64,000 bases of DNA, taken from the NCBI RefSeq assembly GCF_026230105.1, contig NC_079474.1, positions 7,512,187-7,576,186 of the forward strand, in the 5' to 3' direction. Within the stretch, counting starts at the first letter, position 1, and the number at the start of each line of letters is the position of its first letter. Made by a program: the position numbers and the translations under genes. Source of the DNA: Diorhabda sublineata. Its lineage: Eukaryota > Arthropoda > Insecta > Coleoptera > Chrysomelidae. Under the pieces are notes generated by a model that was given only the letters and a program-made list of their open reading frames with translations, ran no database searches and was not told the origin of the DNA. Positions 25,101-37,451 of this stretch are shown here, one piece after another.

Positions 25101-28100
25101 TCGTGTGTGCAAAATAAAAACATACCTCCGTTGGCGAATCAGATTTCTCAAATTTTTTATTTCCGATGGGTATGCCGTTACTACATTTTCCTGATGAACT
25201 TGTTTGCAATTTATGATTTTGAATAAGGGTAAACTGTATGGAATGTGTCATATTTTATAGTGTCTTCGGGAAATATATTTTTTAACTTAATCTTCAGACT
25301 GACGTAGGAAACTTTTCAGAGAAACATCGTAATCAAATGTCTAGTTTCATAAGTTTCGTCCAGTGAAGTTTTGGTGTTTTACATATTATGTTTTTTATTA
25401 TTATGTTATTCTGGGTAACAAAAGAAGAATTCCTCTGAAGAATAGAAAATAGAACGAGAAGTAATGATAACTATAAAAACTAGCGGCCTGCATTTTTTTG
25501 GCTACATAATGCGAAAGGAATCCAGATATGCATCGCTCCAAGCTATCCTGCAAGGCAAAATATTTGAAAAAAGAAGGCGAAGGAAGTAGGCGAACATTCT
25601 GGCTTAAGACCCTTAGAACCTGGTTCGATAAAACCTCCCCTCAACTTTTTCGCATTGCTGCTGATGTAATAAAATTGCCCTTATGATCAACAATATTCTT
25701 CACGGAGTGGAACCACAAGAGGAATGTAGTGGCAAATATAAATTTACCGTAAAAAGAAATAAATATCGGAAATACGTAATGTTGTGACATAAACAAATTT
25801 TCTCATACGACCCTTCGTTTCTGGAATAAAGCCTTTGTAGTTGCGAAATCAGAACTTAAGTATATTTTCTGAATTATAAATACGAACTACTTCCATGGCA
25901 TGCACTCTTGGATGTGAAAAGGGTGAAGAAGTTGCTCTCAGAGAATCCCATGAATAGTTACCGTTGACAACTTAAATTGTAGTTTATTTATAATTATTTA
26001 TTCCGTTAAAAACTCTATATGGACATACAAATGAATTCATAATATTCGAATGTATAATTTGGAAAATATACTTAAATATAAGTTCTGATTTCGCAGCTTT
26101 AAAGACCTATACATCAGAAACGAGGGGTCGTGTGAGAAATTTTTTTTAATATCACAGCATTATTTTCACGTCATCTATTAACTCCCGAATTTTTTACATC
26201 CCTGACCCGGAACACTCATATAGTTTTTAATATTAACAATACTTATAAAAAAACAATAATATAAAAAATGAAACCTAATGTGTGAAATTTCTTTTATTGA
26301 ATCTTGTATATTTATTTTTATTTAGTGAGAATCATATACGTTCCTTTATAGGAGCATCATTTAGACAAAAATTTGATTGGTACAAACCGTTAGATTTTTC
26401 CGATCGAGTCAAAACTTCTATTGGAATGAACTTTTTTCCAAAAATTCAATACTAACAATAGACGAAATCCTATTGAACATTAACATCTAAGAGATCTGCC
26501 AGAAGATTTATGATTCAAATGAGACCTGTGTCAACACAGACCATACCGTGATTAAAATATGGGTAGACATGGACATTACAACTCCCAGAGCAGCCCACTT
26601 AGGACTTTCCACTGACCTTCTGGTAAAAGCGGACGTAGTATTGAAACCATAAACACAAATTGTTTCCTGAACATATGCAGAGTAATATTGTACCTCGTTA
26701 TTCGAAGCACAGGTGCCAGTACTGTTGTTTTTAGTAGCGCAGGTAACAGCATACAGTCAGTGACAGGTACATGTGGAGTCAACATGTCTCACACCCAACT
26801 AATTATCAAAAGATAGAAAAATTGACAAATGGTGGCTTGGACATTGAGCAATATCGTAGCCAATTTTATGATGATAGGTGCCAATATGGATAGTACCTAT
26901 AAAGGGATACAGGATTCACTCACTCAATTTCTTTCATAATTGACAATTGATTCTTTTTCGCAAGCCATATTTGATAATATTTATCTATTATAATAACTCG
27001 TTATCGAATTCAATATTTCTCAATAGATTAGACTTACCAAACAGAGTACAAGAACCTTCGGTTAACAACCAAATCGCTATGTACTTATATAACGTGTATT
27101 TTCCCCACACTCCTAGTAAAACCATTCTTATAAAGAAACTCTTTTGCCCAAATTCTTCAGATATCAAATAATCGTTGGATACAATTGTTCCCAATTGTTG
27201 ATAAATGATAGAATATAAAAATCCCAAGATTAAACTCTTCAGAGATGCCGATACACTATCCGGAGGACCATTCTGAAAATATTTGAACAAAGTTTCAACA
27301 TAAGTGTTCTCAAATAAGCTGAATAATTAATATTAAAGTCCATTGCAAAGGTAAACCAGTATGCAGCATGCTCGGAATTAAATATTATTGTTAGAATAGT
27401 CGTTCACAGAGTAGAGGGCACTTTTCAGTAAATATGCCCTCAAATTAATGCGGAATGCGGGAAAAAATGATATCGATTTGATTTAAATTGGCAAGTGATT
27501 GTGCATTTTTTTGTATTGTAAAATATTGAGCCCTCAACTAATTCTGAACGTGGAGTTCTTTTAAAGAAATCTCTTCAGTGAGCCCTGCTGTTCAGTCCGC
27601 GTAAAGATCTAACAGATCTCTTTTGTAGTGTAGGGAAGTGTATATCGGAGATGCGACTCAATAAGGGCATAATAAACTGTTAAGGAGTTGGATAAACTCA
27701 GTTCTTTGGAAACTGTAAGTATAGCGCTTAAAAAAATGTGACCTTAGAGTGATCCCGGACTGGTTTTTAGAATAAATTTATTTCAATACGGCTGTAAATT
27801 TTCCACGAGTTGGGAGAAAATATTCATCATCATCATATAGCTCCCAGTGGAGCGAAAGCATCTGTTGTTTCGGCAGCTGTGGTAAAACGATCCTCATGCT
27901 TGGTTTTGTGTGTCCAATTTTGTTGACAACGGCTCTCCATTTCTGTTTTTCCTATTTCTTTAGCCTCTTTCCATATCAGGTTTATCTGTTGTATTTCTGT
28001 CTCAGTAGCTTTTCTCCATGTTCGTAAATGTCAATCTCTTTTTCTTTAGCATGTTGTATTTAATTTAATGCTTGTTTGGTTATTTTTGTTAGTGGATTTC

Positions 28101-31100
28101 GTAGTATATGACCTGCATACCTCTCCATTTTTGCATTATAATCGTTACGTCTGGTTTCTCTTCTTCAGTTATGTTCCAAAGATGTTCTTTACTTGTTTGG
28201 CCAAAAAACTCGTTGGTATCTGTTGATAAATGATGAGTACAAACCTTAGAATTAAATTTTCCATCGACAAAGTCGTTATATCTCCTCATTGAAATCTGTG
28301 GTCCAACTAAAAACGAAGAAGGAAAGAAGGAATGACCGTATATTTCTAAAATACTAGGCCTTTTAACTAGAGCCAGCTTCTTACTTTCATGTGACAATTT
28401 TTCAATAGGTTTTCGACCATCATAGAGATCAAAAGCAATAGCTGAAAACAAAAGAATTGCTTTAATAAAACCCTGGTATAGAGCGGAATTTTTTGTGTGA
28501 ATTAAAAACTAAATGTGTTTACGATTATTACAAAAAATGGAACTTTGCTTCAGGCATTGGTTCATGTAATAGAGGACTGGATTGGACCTATAACAGTAAC
28601 AGCAGTATATTACCCACCAAACTATCTTGCAAATAAAAATGCATTCACTTACCGTTATAAATAACTTGAAAATCGCTTTCTTGTGGGCGGCGTTTACTAC
28701 GGTTAACATACTACTTGGGGTTCTAAACTTTGTGCACCGAAAAGGGGTAGGATTATTAATCAAGTTATGTAAGAATAACATCTACGTCAACTATCCACTT
28801 ATCAACCTACTTACTGACTTAGTGATCCTCAAAAAAATTCTGACTGTCTTGATTTCTTTATCACTTAAAGTTTCTCGAATGAATATTTGGACATTGAAAC
28901 AAACTTTGACATTGACTTAGAGCACAGTCCACCAATTATAACATTGTATTTAACAATAAAACAAATAGATATATTGGATAAGTTATGTAATGATCGATAT
29001 GACTGTAGTGCCTCAAAGATACAATCTATCAAAACTTAGTTTCAAATATAGCATTAAAGACTATAGAAGATTTAGAAAGAGAAATTGAGAATCTGACAGC
29101 TATAATGCAAGAGGCGTTATGGGAATCAACACTGCAACTAAGTAAAAAAAGCAAGAATAAATTGTCTTCCTAATGTACGGAAAAAGATTCTTACAAAGAG
29201 ACAGCTAAGGAAAACCACATAGAAGTTGATGCCATTAATAAAGCCTTTGAAGAAATAAATTATGTGATGCAGTTTTCCTTGATGTTAATCAGGTTTTCGA
29301 CGAGGTCTGGCATACAGGATTACAATATAAGCTCAACAAAACTGTTACCAGGAGCTGTGTACAACATTTTATAATCATACTTGACTTTTCATGTTAGATA
29401 CGAAACTATATTTATTATACTATTATACTATTATTCTTATATCTACAAATAACAACCTGACGTTGAAAACGTTTGCTGATGAGGCAGCTGTATTATCTGT
29501 ACACAAAAATCCGATTGAAGCCGCACCAAAACTACAGAATGAAATAAATAAAATTGGAATATTGCAATCAATGAAACAAAATCAAAGAGCATAACATTTA
29601 AAATGTGTCGAGGACAATCACTTCAAGTCACATTAGACAATAAGCAAATTCCTAACGCTGAATTTGTGAAGTACCTAGTCCATATATAGTCCAAAGGGAA
29701 ACAATTAGGTTTAATATTTTAAAATCATTATTTGCTTATTGAGCGTGAGTTAAAACTATCAATAAAAAATAATCTACAGGTATACAATGTTATCTTTAAA
29801 CCAATCTGGAGATAAGATCCAAAATTTTGGGGAATTCCGACTAGGTCAAACCTCACAATCGATATGTCCCAATATAAGTAGGCGATGCCCCATTGTTTGT
29901 CACAATAAAAACAAAAGCAGTGATCTGAGTGTTCCCACAGTTAGTGAAATAATTGCCGAATACAGTAAAAAATATTCTCAGATTGAAGAATAATCCAAAT
30001 ATATTAGCAATAACCTTATGAGATAATAGTGAACAAAATAATTGTTTAAAACGCATTATCATATATCATGAAAGATAAGTTGGAATTTATGGAACCGTTG
30101 GCGATATTCATACTGAATACACTATTTACACCACCTCTACACCAATACTCACGATTACACTGTCTGTACACTGTCTTACAAATCTCGTTAATATCTCTTA
30201 CCGACTAGAAACAAGTATATAAACAGTATCAGTTTCAGAGATAGAAAAGATCAGCCAGAGCTCATACTATAGCAATTCGAATTGGTTGGACAATGGCGAA
30301 TCGTCATATGGACTTGATTTTGACGTGCGACAAAATGAAAAATATTAGGTGTTCAGCCACGCCGGTTTGATAGACTTAAGGTAATTCCAACTTCAAGGAC
30401 TGCTGCAGGAAATGGAAACAATGTTGGGAACGTGATAATCAATAAAATAGGTGATACTTTTAATGATGTCACTTACCATTGCGGAGATGGACTCAATACT
30501 TTTGGACAGACCTAATATATCCTAATTATTTTTGTAAAGTTTTAAGTAAATCGAAAGAGATAGTTTCTGATCCAATACAGTCCGCGAAATAATATAAGTT
30601 TTTGGGTTTAAAACATTCTTGGGTGAATAAAATGCTATTCATACAATAAATAACTATAAAAATTGTTTTACCTATTAAGCGTAAAGTTATGACACATTGT
30701 GGCATAGTCCATGTAATGTCGTATGATTCAGTACTTGTATAAATATAACCTACAGAGTGTAAAAAGAATTAATATTAAATAAAAGTGAACAGTTAGAGAA
30801 AAATTTATCTTATTAGTAGCAGTGAAAGCAATAATACATTTTGTGACGGTAGTGCAAATTTTTTACCGTCGAGACCTACTTACATTTCACAAAAATGTCC
30901 AAATTTGCCGCCTACATCACAAGAAACAATTCGCAAAAAAATGAACAGTTCATGTCAAAAAATGGAAAAAATTAAAAAAAAAAAAATGAAATATTGGCTA
31001 CGCTGCCGAGGGTCAAAATTGCGTTGATTTTGTTGATTTTAGTAAGGAGGGAACAACGGTAACATAGGAAGTTTACTGTGAGATCTCACGTCACCTCCAG

Positions 31101-33366
31101 AGACCAATACAAAATAATCGAGAGATGGCTATCACCACCAGCGGACAGCTTCTAGACTCTGAGAGGACCTAGTTAAGTTCATTGATGACAGATTTCTTTG
31201 CAGAGGGTATAGAAAGTATAATCAATCGTTGCAATAAGTGTCTCAACCTTAACGGTGATTGTACTAATATTTTAGCAATAAAATCATCTTGTTATCTCAA
31301 TATTTCTCTTATTTACAGCCTATTATGAAATTTATATTCTCTTCTTACCTCAGTTCGAATGATACAACTCATCCGTGTGTTCTCCATGAAATGTAATTAT
31401 ATTTTTTGTACTTGGATAAATTTGGATAAACTTGGAAACAAAGCAAAGCAAAAAATACTTCCAAACTTTGAGTTGAGTACAACTGATTGAAGAGAAATTG
31501 TTAAAATACCAAAAATTTGTGATTTTTATCACCCTTTACCAGTTTGAATCTACTTGTGATACAAGATAGCTCAACAAGAAAAGTCCAAAAATAAAAAGAA
31601 AATAGAAGAAACCTCGACTGTTGACCCAAAGGTTATCCCCCTTATTATAGATAGTTGTTTAAAAGAACAGTAAGCTAGGATCGAAATTTTAAACTTTTCT
31701 AATATTTTTAATAAACAATAAAGTGTATTATTTGGATAAAATGGAAATAAATACTTACCTGTAATAAGATACATCATATTAAAAATAAATACAATGGCAA
31801 CATTAATATTAGACCCTTGGAGAAGCATAAAACTGCAATGTGTACAAAATATAGTGAAAACGCAGTGGAATATGTCATTTCCGTAATTCCAATATCCTAT
31901 ACTGAATCCTGAAGTAATAAAGAAAAGATGCTGCAAACTGCTTTCCTTGTTATAAATGTATTTTCTATGCACAAATGCTAATATATAACCTGAAAAAATG
32001 CTATTTATACATCACTGATAATATGAGAACTGATAAGTTTCCGACATAAAAACAAGAAATTTTTGTTCATAATTTTTATTTTCACCATAGTTTTCTATGA
32101 AGTTTATACACTTTTACCAGCTTTTAAGCCGTCCAAATCATGGTTCCCATCTCTCTTCCCAAAATAGGCGTTTACGTATGCGATAACGTCCTCTTCGGAT
32201 AAAAATCTCTCTCATGCAAGTAAAATTTTAGGGTTGGGAAACTGGAAAAAGTCACTGGGGGCTTCATCTGGTGAATACGACAGATAATCAACTAATTATG
32301 TGGTGCAATTAATGAATTTTAGCCAAGGCAATCACTGAGTTTTTAACTTTTTTGAAGAAAGTCAATGAACATAACCTCATCATAACTCAAAAAATACCAT
32401 CTCCAGCCGAGGAATTTGTCTTAGACTTTTTAGGAGCAGATTTGTCCAGGTATCCTCTACATTAAACTGAAGCAAAAAATTAGATTTATTTTGCTTAAGA
32501 GGCGTTAATAAAGCCAGAAAATATTCATTCGAATACACTTATGGTTCCAAGTGAGCAAACACGCCACCCAAAGCGCGTATAGCATAAGTCTTCAACGCAT
32601 TCTTTTGATAACAAATAACAATAACAAATATTTAATAACATTTTTTCTCCATTTTTAGAAAAATCATTTATATGATTGTCCAACAACGTACAAGATGGTT
32701 GAAGCTTTAGTAAAAATCTCTCAACGTATGCGCAAATATATTTCCAAGCTTATATTTGTAGGTGCTGACCTATTCGTGTTGAGATCAGGAACTTTTCAGA
32801 TAAGCCTCGTAGATCGTTATATTTAACAAACCCATCAAAAATTTTATGAGTAAACCTTGTAATAAAATTACTAAACTAAACTAAACAACTTTAAGTTACT
32901 GAGCTAACTTAGACTAGATTTGTTTTGTGAGGCTCACTGCGTGTTAATGATAATCCTAAGTCGTCCACTTGGTAGCCTTACTTTCAAGGTTCTAGCTACT
33001 TGATATCTGTTATAAAGATTCGAAAATACATTTCACTCACTTGGAATACATACTTCTATCTAAAGACTAGTCGTTTTAGTAATACCAATATCTTTCTCAG
33101 CAGTATGTTCAAAAAACATTAATTTTGAAAAATAGTTGACAGAAAGTAATGCCAATTATCGATGTAAAATAAAAAGAAAACGATTTTCCCTCAATTTGAA
33201 AAATTATAAACACAAAACTATAGATTAAAAATAAAGTACATACAAAAACTTATTGAAATTGGAATTTCAACAACTTACTAGCTAGAATTGATAGTAATAA
33301 CTTTAATTGAGGTTCCGTAAATCCAATGGATTGACTAATGTTTGAAAGAAAACCTGAATTTTCCAT
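22138..33366 (-). CDS. LPCAT3-like: MBOAT lysophospholipid acyltransferase (LPCAT3/nessy type), copy C
   Basis: Seven exons on the - strand: 33366-33279, 31989-31759, 30749-30672, 28441-28245, 27272-27038, 24362-24070 and 22407-22138. They join in frame to 463 residues. Introns are GT...AG (donors GTAAG, GTAAG, GTAAA, GTTTG, GTAAG, GTAAG). Family marks: DITWTMPQCVITLRL (exon 3), FLVGPQISMRRYNDFVDG (exon 4), GKYTLYKYIAIWLLTEG (exon 5), SFNLTTNAW and GIWHGYHEGYY (exon 6). The conserved MBOAT His is residue 352. Several hydrophobic stretches fit a multi-pass membrane protein. Known role of LPCAT3/nessy enzymes: re-acylation of lysophospholipids, mainly lysophosphatidylcholine, in the ER. The C-terminus RKNK is a weak dilysine-like ER signal. 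It is a tandem paralogue of copy D with the same exon sizes except exon 1. Introns are swollen by LINEs, a MITE and Tc1/mariner elements. Substrate choice is inferred, not shown. Confidence 0.93.
22490..22690 (+). pseudogene. mariner N-terminal transposase fragment
   Basis: RRPSTSVTYENVSALEKLIW then RSTEPDMIM matches the linker and second helix-turn-helix of mariner transposases (GRPSTS...ENV). Truncated. In intron 6 of MBOAT copy C. Confidence 0.55.
22787..23768 (-). mobile_element. Tc1/mariner-type (DUF4817 class) transposon with TIRs and TA duplication
   Basis: Left end GATACAGAGGTC...CCAGGCAA (22783-22810) and right end (23747-23774, reverse complement) match at 23 of 28 bases. TA dinucleotides flank both sides (22785-22786 and 23769-23770). 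The - strand carries transposase blocks in broken frames: RIKLHW then KSARRFTWANG, LLFHAGWSFAALRRLCAGV and EWPARSCDLISCDLFLWDPL, the region equal to WPPRSPDLTPMDFFLWG. It is a whole but mutated element in intron 6 of MBOAT copy C. Confidence 0.7.
24640..24990 (-). pseudogene. mariner C-terminal fragment
   Basis: The - strand reads LPDLAPRDFLWIPNL then SGEVFSSDEDIIAYLDFEKK, the conserved end of mariner transposase. Related in sequence to 32100-32870. In intron 5 of copy C. Confidence 0.6.
25450..25720 (+). pseudogene. RTE-type LINE 3' tail
   Basis: LHFFGYIMRKESRYASLQAI then QGKIFEKRRRRK fits the GHVMR...GKVEGKRGRGR tail that follows the reverse transcriptase in RTE-like LINEs. In intron 5 of copy C. 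Confidence 0.6.
25779..26160. mobile_element. MITE with ~95-bp inverted repeats
   Basis: 25779-25870 and the reverse complement of 26061-26160 match well: both contain ATGYTGTGAYAT at the outer end, CGAMCCYTCGTTTCTG and CGAAATCAGAACTTA. TA flanks each side (25777-25778 and 26161-26162). The core of about 190 bases is non-coding. In intron 5 of copy C. Confidence 0.7.
26163..27037. other. Rest of intron 5 of copy C
   Basis: Unidentified; the 26560-26800 stretch is less AT-rich and may be an old repeat. Confidence 0.3.
27530..27770 (-). pseudogene. Jockey-type LINE fragment, same family as 59850-60900
   Basis: On the - strand it matches 60205-60400 closely: GAACTGAGTTTATCC (here) against GAACTGAACTTATCC, and the shared CTCACTGAAGAGATTTCTT. 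The coding sense is the ELNLSTLL...YYALIESHL part of the LINE reverse transcriptase thumb. Confidence 0.6.
27840..28230 (-). pseudogene. RTE-type LINE tail
   Basis: The - strand reads QTSKEHLWNITEEEKPDVTI, then KMERYAGHILRNPLTK, then KLLRQKYNR and QKWRAVV. This fits the LINE tail TKEKLWEITGQ...W..GHTLRK. It begins 15 bases downstream of exon 4 of copy C. Confidence 0.55.
28530..30000 (+). pseudogene. Jockey LINE, nearly full-length pol, decayed
   Basis: Endonuclease blocks ITVTAVYYPPNYLANKNAFT, RFLVGGVYYG and FFITKSFSNEYLDIE with IDLEHSPPI come first. Reverse transcriptase follows: AVFLDVNQVFDEVWHTGL, LTLKTFADEAAVLSVHKNP (altered FADD), then VTLDNKQIPNAEFVKYL and the C-terminal LSVPTVSEIIAEYSKKYSQ. 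Stops and a deletion between the RT blocks show it is inactive. It is antisense to the host gene, in intron 3 of MBOAT copy C. Confidence 0.8.
30105..30240 (-). repeat. Penelope-like terminal repeat fragment
   Basis: The sequence TACTGAATACACTATTTACA with ACACCAATACTCACGATTAC and ACTGTCTG matches 34590-34700 and, inverted, 33990-34060. It is the GTTGGTGTAGTGGT end of the local Penelope family. Confidence 0.5.
30241..30671. other. End of intron 3 of copy C
   Basis: Nothing recognised. Confidence 0.3.
30750..31758. other. Intron 2 of copy C
   Basis: Unidentified AT-rich sequence; the patch at 31060-31170 is less AT-rich but carries no recognisable signal. Confidence 0.3.
32100..32870 (-). pseudogene. 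mariner transposase C-terminal half
   Basis: The - strand yields ALGGVFAHLEP, then FNVEDTWTNLLLKSLRQIPR, then DYLSYSPDEAPSDFFQFPNP, ERFLSEEDVIAYVNAYF and DLDGLKAG. These are the D34D region and the C-terminus. Stops and shifts. In intron 1 of copy C. Confidence 0.65.
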
Positions 33367-33599
33367 TTTCGGTAAGTTGATGAAGTGCTGAGAAGAAACT
33401 AACTAACTAATATTCAATATAATGTTGCTAATAAATATAAATAACACATTCTAGTACTCAAGTGATAACAGCGACGTTATTTTGATATACATTCTCGCAA
33501 TTTACATCGAGGTTTGTCTGGTTTTTTTTATTACTTATAATAAAACAAATTAGATATTTCACATTAAACCATTAACCAATAAACTATTGCGTGGGATGT
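33367..33599. promoter_or_regulatory. Upstream region of MBOAT copy C
   Basis: Directly 5' of the copy C start codon on the - strand. AT-rich, no distinct TATA or initiator chosen. Confidence 0.3.
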
Positions 33600-34065
33600 A
33601 AGGAATATGCCCTTTATCTCTATTTAAACTTGTGTTTGTTTGTCCATATTTCAAAAGAGCTATGTGCTCTTTAAACCGGAAAATAACGAATCTCTTGGTC
33701 ACCCCTTCTTGTCACAATCATTACAGCTAATTTCATTAATACTACTTTTTCCAACTCTGGTATTTTATCCGTAAAAATTGTTGAATTTAAGAACAATTCA
33801 GATAAAGACAAAGGACCTATTCCCTACAGCCCACTCTATAGTTTGGTAGTTAAGGAATGAATGTGAAATTTCCCGCCGAAGAGATTTTCGCACTGGAATT
33901 TTGCAGGAGGGAAGAATTTAGTATGAATAAGTAGGTCAAGTTGATAGGTTTTAGTTTACCTTCAGTCTCTGAAGACGATAAGATAAGAAACGCGCGTCAG
34001 ATAGTGTATTTGTAAGTGTTGGTGTAGTGGTAGTTTAAACAGTGTAATCAGATGAGTATTACTTA
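33600..34065. mobile_element. Penelope-like element, inverted fragments
   Basis: On the - strand, 33770-33600 encodes INEISCNDCDKK and RFKEHIALLKYGQ, the GIY-YIG end. On the + strand, 33840-34065 is a Penelope-type tail (AGGAATGAATGTGAAATTTC, CTTCAGTCTCTGAAGACGA). The same tail appears in the opposite direction after the GIY-YIG piece at 1990-1800. So two pieces lie head to head, as often seen in Penelope insertions. Confidence 0.65.
33969..33998 (+). ncRNA. Degenerate hammerhead-like motif in Penelope tail
   Basis: CTGAAGA, a collapsed stem II (GATAAG/ATAAG), GAAAC and GCGCGTC. The stretch ACGCGCGT is self-complementary, as in dimer-forming hammerheads. Stem II is damaged. Confidence 0.4.
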
Positions 34066-34589
34066 TAAAGGAGAATTTCAATCTTTCTTCCACTGAGTAA
34101 GAATTAGAATGAGGAAAATATTGAGACAATCTATAAAAACCAATATATCAAAGATGTTTGAAATGAAAACAATTTAGGCTCATAATTGATATAAAATTTA
34201 TTTACTTACAGTTTATCCTGAAGTATGGGATGTTTGATGCACGGTCTATCTTCTTATATCAAATTAAGTTACACATATAAAAGTAAACACTATAAACAAC
34301 TACTGATTTAATACACTATTCAATATACTCAGTTATATTCTTAATGTTTGCGATTCAAGCTCTCGTTTCTAGGACTGAGATACCTACCAATACTAACTTC
34401 CTACTCATACTCTGGCACAGTCGAACAAAACTTGAAGTTTGTTATGTATGCGATGAAAGGTAGCAATAAAGTAGTAGGTACCAAATTAAATATTTACAAA
34501 ACCTCACCGATCAGGAATTTTTTAATTGTTAATATCTGGTTCATCTAATATATTTAACTAATTTTTGCATATGAACACAGATTTTTTTA

Positions 34590-34720
34590 CTGAACACACT
34601 GTTCGCACCACCACTACACCAACAGTCACAATTACACTGTCTATAGCTCCTTTGGATAACCAAGTTATCGTCCTTAGAAACTGAAGGCAGTGGTTAGGTA
34701 TGGTTCAGTATGAATGTCAC
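34590..34720 (-). repeat. Penelope-like terminal repeat fragment
   Basis: The - strand gives CTTCAGTTTCTAAGGACGAT, then AACTTGGTTATC, then ACAGTGTAATTGTGACTGTT and GGTGTAGTGG. This is the best-preserved stem II (GATAAC/GTTATC) of the local family, though GAAA is changed. Confidence 0.5.
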
Positions 34721-34739
34721 CAACTGAAAAGATTTTTTT

Positions 34740-35130
34740 GGAAATGGTTTACTTAGACAGTTTATGAACGGATCGAAACCCGTCATTCTCGTAAGTCTTT
34801 GATATGTGTCTTCCATTCTTAATTTTCGGGAAAACTTTCTTGAGAATTATTGCCTGTGCTTCCAAACATCGAGAGTAGTTGGAAATTGTACCATAGACTA
34901 AAACAACTGCTTTTTTAATGAAAAAAGTCTTGAATTTGTCCGACTTTAGTTTGTATCCACGTGTATCCAACGTGCTCTTGGACATTCCTTTCAATATTAT
35001 ATGGAACCGATTTATGAGATTAAAGTTGACATCTGTTATTTCTAAAACTGTTTCTAATTGACTCCTTTTGTATGCGATTCCTTTCCTATTATCGAATATT
35101 TATCTTCCTGCTATCTTGCCTACCATTTCG
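34740..35130 (-). pseudogene. Unassigned LINE-like fragment
   Basis: The - strand is almost free of stops and reads KRSQLETVLEITDVNFNLIN, then KSDKFKTFFIKKAVVLVYG. This order weakly resembles the reverse transcriptase/thumb region of R1-type LINEs. The resemblance is low and the call tentative. Confidence 0.3.
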
Positions 35131-37451
35131 CAGCAAACCTTATCTAGCTGTGCAAACATGAAATCCCGTACTAAGTTTTTTGAGCAATTGACTTGGAAAT
35201 TGGTTTCTGTTAAAGTCTTTGGATGTTGCTCCGCGAACGTTTATATTTATAAAAATCTTAATCGAAAATTTTCTTATTGACAAAAAACTCGATTTTGCCT
35301 GAATTTGAAATGTTCTATTAGAAACGAATGGCTTCAAGTCCTATACGAGTTTTTATTTCGTAACAATACTTCACTTCAAATTAGTTATACCCTAATTTCT
35401 GGTTCGCTTTCTTGCTTCTCTTTTATATCGTCTTTGCTGGTCTCAATGTTACTACAGACGTTTTATACCTTTCGTTTTCGTAAAATATTTCTCATTTATT
35501 TTCATAAAAATCGCCATTATTCACCGGAAATTGAGAAAGGAAGAAAATTCAATTTTAAACTTCTTGAATATTTTTAATTTTGACAGTTTTTTGTCATAAT
35601 GTTACCCAAAAGTTTAGCACAAAGCAAAGGCGGCTAGTGCATAAGCCCTACAGAGGTCTAAATAAATGGGGACCTAAAAAAATGGTAGTTACATCATTTT
35701 AATAATTGTTATATAAACAAATACAACATTTTCTATCATTCAGGTATCCCAAAAATTGTAATACTTCCCAATAGCCTTGTAATACATTCACAAACAATTC
35801 AGTAAAGTCTACCAGTTGAATAATCTATCAACATTCCAATTCACGATCTTGTTGTATTATCATTCATCTGGGGTAAACGATCGTGCTCTTAGTACTCTTT
35901 TCATGATGTTAAAATCCCGTCTTAAGTAAGTCCGTATTTAACTGGAGAAGTTCTTTGTATTCAGTCCAGCGCAATGCGTAACACGGTGGGTAGATTCCGA
36001 GCGACCTTCAAAACTGTGTAACTCTTTAGGACTAATAAATATACTAAAATATAGAGATCCAGAAAAGAAAGCATTGAAATCGAAAGGTACGCCATTCCAA
36101 ATATTATAAAAAAAGATTGTAAATAGGGTAAAAAGCTACACAAGTGAATTTACTGAAGATCACTTCTTCTTTTGTCAAGTATTTATTCGACACAATCAAC
36201 ACAGTAATTGAAACAAATTCTTTTTAAGACCATAATTGTTAGTGACCTATCCACAGATGTCAATAGTATTCTTTTCAAAAATCGCTGAATTTTAAATTAA
36301 CATCGCGGATTCTTTTCCTTATTGCTGAGATCCATACAGATGTGCATCTAGCTTTAAAAGCTCTTCTTCCTATGTTTTTGCAGATATTAGGAACCGTAAG
36401 TCACAGATAACAACCTTCAATGGCCACAGTTTCAGATTCTTAGAACCTATCAAGCATCCTCGAAATTACACTGTGGGATACTAGATTCACTTCATCCCAC
36501 AAAAAGGGACTTTAGCCATCGTTACATATTATATTTTTTATTTTTTTCGAAATCGCCCAGAATCAACAACACTTGCGAAATATTTGGAATTGAGGCGAGG
36601 CGAGATTCAGAAACAACCTCAATTTTTGAATAGATGTATATTTTTTACAAATCAAATTCTGAATTTTAGATAATAATGTGAACTTTCCGTAATTAATAAT
36701 TTGAAACAAATATATTTGATAGAAAACATTTATGTACATGTTACTCTAATATCAGCTTAAGATGTGTTTGTGTTTTGTATCGAAGATTTCTGCTGCTACC
36801 TTATATATTTTATAGTTTTGTTTAACATATCCAATTACTTATTATATACTTAATTTGTGGTTTCTCGAAAAAATTTTGAGATAAATCGATATTAAGGATG
36901 CTATCCAAAAAAAATTCATGTTTCTTAACTTACCAGCTTTAAGAAAGAAAAAATAATGTCTGATAGTTCCATTGGTTTCAGGTGTTAGAGTATTGATAGA
37001 TTGTATGAAATTGAGAAATTTTTTACCTTAAGTTGATAACAATCATTCAACTATCTTTCTCAAATTTTTCTCGACTCTGTTTAAAAAAACTGAAGTAAAT
37101 TTGCAATTCTTATTTTCCCATCGGGAATTGATCTAATTACATTGAGATTAGTAGACAACAAGTTTAATTCCAAGTAGTAAAATTCACAAAATTTTACGTT
37201 TCTTCTTATGGCTTTGATAAGTTAGATGGTTTGAAATTATTGGAAGAATAAGTAAATTGAAAAATACATTTCGCACATTATCGACTGACCTCGAGGGGGA
37301 CATCAGACGACCTAACCCCTAGGCCATCACGCTTTTTTATAATTATGATTTTCATAAAATACTGAGTCTTAATACAATAGGTCAATCAATTATCATTAAA
37401 TTATTAATTTCTTGGATTATGTGTGAAATTTGCCATTAATTAGGTTACATA
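35131..37451. other. Intergenic AT-rich DNA between MBOAT copies
   Basis: Only chance-length frames; no family recognised on either strand. Confidence 0.3.

Noticed and set aside
34620..34680. Third hammerhead-like motif with a good stem II
   Set aside because: The GAAA and CUGAUGA blocks are both changed, so it is listed only as a Penelope end.
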